DNA from: Haplomitrium mnioides
Lineage: Eukaryota > Marchantiophyta > Haplomitriopsida > Calobryales
Direction: 5' to 3'
Length of the DNA stretch: 39,791 nucleotides
Assembly (NCBI GenBank): GCA_049999725.1
Contig: JBNGIS010018880.1
Span: forward strand, 39,496-79,286
Both the position numbers and the translations under genes were made by a program. Shown in pieces: positions 38,401 to 39,791 of the stretch. The notes under the pieces were generated by a model. The model did no database searches. It saw only the letters and a program-made list of their open reading frames with translations, and was not told the DNA's origin. How positions within the stretch are numbered: position 1 is the stretch's first letter; every line of letters begins with the position of its first letter.

Positions 38401-39791
38401 TCATTCCTTGGGAAAAACAGTTTTGTTTTCCCTTGATGCAACCTATACAAAAACCCAAACTCCCACTGTCTGGACAATCCAGTCCAGACACCATGCTTCC
38501 CTGCCTCAAGATCCTCAAACCTTGGTATCCCAAATGTCCAAGTCTTTGATGCCACAAATGGGCATTCTCTTTACTGGTCACAACATTGGCCTGTGCCTCC
38601 TTCAGGGGACTGCTGCACAGCTTGAACAGCTTGTTCTCCATGATGCCTTGCCCTATGATTTCCTCAGTTGGGCTGTAAATCTTAGCTCCCCTGTTATCCA
38701 TCCAGAACCCATACCCCTCCTCAGACATGCACCTAATAGAGAGTAGGTTCTTGCTTAGTCCTGGGACATACAATACCCTGGACAAATTTGCCTTTGTTGA
38801 TTTTAATCCTAGGTGCATGGTGACTGATATTTCTCCAGCTTGATAAGCCATCAAATGCCTTGCATCACCTAGGTACACTGCTGTGGGATGAATGTCCAGC
38901 AGTGAATTGAACCAGTCTTTTCTGCCAGTGCAATGATTTGTGGCACCTGAATCAAGGTACCACACATCTTCCTCAGATGTCTTCTCAGCACTTGCCATGA
39001 GCACCAATTTCTTGGCCTCATCCTTGATGTCAGTGTCTGATCTGACATCAACATCGGACTTCTTGATTTCAGCAACATTTGCCTGTGCCTTGTCCTGCTT
39101 ATCCTTGCCACCATTTGCAACTGCCTTGCCTTTGCCCTTGTTGCCCTTTGCCTTCTTTGGGCAGTACCTTGCAATGTGGCCAGGCTTGTTACAGTAAAAG
39201 CAGTTCCCACTGGATGGGTTGCTCCCACTCTGGGACTTTCCACCTTGACTTGTCCTGATCCCTTTGCCTTTGGTGAACAAGGCAGAACCTTGATCAGGCC
39301 TAACCAGACACTCCTTTCTCCTGGTTTCCTCAGCCAGGAGCCTGGTAATTGCTTCATCTAAAGTCAGCCCGCTCAGATTGCTCTCTAGTGAGTGCAACAA
39401 AATGTCATAGGACTCAGGTAAGCTTGCCAGCAAGATTTGTACAAACAATTCCTCCTTAAGGCCTGGGTTGATTGACAACAACTGCTCCACCAAATTCCTG
39501 ACCTTTGCAGTGTGATCACCCATGTTGTCAACTTCTACAAATCTCAAACTCAGGAGCTTCCTCCACAAGTATGTGGCAGCAAAAACTCCTCCTTCCTCAT
39601 AGGCCTTCCTGAGACTATTCCACACCTCACTTGAAGTAGTGAGGGTCCTTACTTGGGTAAACTGCTTTTTACCCAAGCTCAGGCAGATAAGAATCTGGGC
39701 ATGCCTATCTGCCTCCATCCACATTGCAATCCCTTCTTCAGTGGCATGACTGCCACTGGGTTTAGGGAAGTCACCATTCACATACCTCCAT
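38300..39791 (-). pseudogene. Copia gag, protease and integrase N-terminal domain, partial
   Basis: The frame is open at the window edge. Gag: AMWMEADRHAQILICLSLGK, VWNSLRKAYEEGGVF, FVQILLASLPESYDILLHSL (UBN2/gag-like), then CFYCNKPGHIARYCPKKAKG, an intact CCHC knuckle. Protease: VWYLDSGATNHCTGRKDWF with the catalytic DSGA. Integrase zinc domain: LWHQRLGHLGYQGLRIL and CIGCIKGKQNCF, the HHCC set. Continuity with the integrase core is lost by one frameshift near 38400. Confidence 0.85.

Larger units (their letters stand above)
34917..39791 (-). mobile_element. Ty1/copia retrotransposon, relatively intact, 5' end off the window
   Basis: On the - strand the window enters within gag (WRYVNGDFPKPSGSHATEEG), then zinc knuckle, protease, integrase, RT and RNase H, ending at 35817, a polypurine tract CTGAGTGGGAG (35820-35810) and the 3' LTR (35809-34917). 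Only two frameshifts were found (near 38400 and 36365), so it is the youngest element here. The family differs from the central copia element but is related to the solo LTR at 27145-28202. Confidence 0.88.

Noticed and set aside
38869-39357. - strand basic protein of 162 codons
   Set aside because: Alternate frame of the copia gag region, which has the CCHC knuckle and protease motif in the main frame.
1-39791. tRNA, rRNA or other structural RNA genes
   Set aside because: None recognised. The tRNA-like TGGTATCAGAGC strings are retrotransposon primer sites next to LTRs.

Overview
The window is nuclear DNA of a land plant with a large, repeat-rich genome. It carries the 3' half of a conserved plant housekeeping gene, the augmin subunit AUG5, split by kilobase-scale introns. 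That gene sits among decayed Ty3/gypsy chromoviruses, Ty1/copia elements and LINE tails. Two degenerate intron-containing genes on the left, a DNA N4/N6-methylase-like gene and a DUF7869-like (transposase-like) gene, are of a kind I associate more with ferns, lycophytes, bryophytes or gymnosperms than with flowering plants. The lineage is an inference. Three N runs (11720-11819, 18419-18518, 28297-28306) show this is a scaffold.

Left region (1-11719). A broken + strand methylase-like gene (1-2200) is followed by an inverted relative of its first exon on the - strand (4283-3166). Divergent from that relative is a broken + strand DUF7869-like gene (4747-7594). Five arrays of an imperfect palindrome with core CATGCGNRCATG or TATGCGYRCATA are interleaved with these genes. 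Two arrays lie in introns at the homologous position of the two related genes, one lies in frame inside the DUF7869-like gene, and two lie between genes. This is the least explained part of the window. A short internally deleted chromovirus (7805-10560) has inserted here.

Middle region (11820-18100). A second, longer but dead chromovirus of the same family (11820-16585) has two LTRs, an initiator-Met tRNA primer site, gag, protease, RT/RNase H, integrase and a chromodomain remnant. A + strand copia RT/RNase H relic (16600-17930) follows.

AUG5 region (18100-28540). Seven exons on the - strand (26030 down to 19200) join without a frame error into the C-terminal 398 residues of AUG5, with GT-AG junctions and a stop. 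A family of about 280-330 bp repeats, at least nine copies all in one direction, fills its introns and both flanks. Two 5'-truncated LINE tails and a solo LTR are also present.

Right region (28540-39791). A decayed copia element (28627-33850) and a better preserved copia element cut by the window edge (34917 onward) both lie on the - strand. No N-terminal AUG5 exon was seen between 26031 and 39791, so these elements probably lie in one AUG5 intron of more than 13.7 kb, or the AUG5 copy is broken. The copia elements and LINE tails share AUG5's transcriptional direction.
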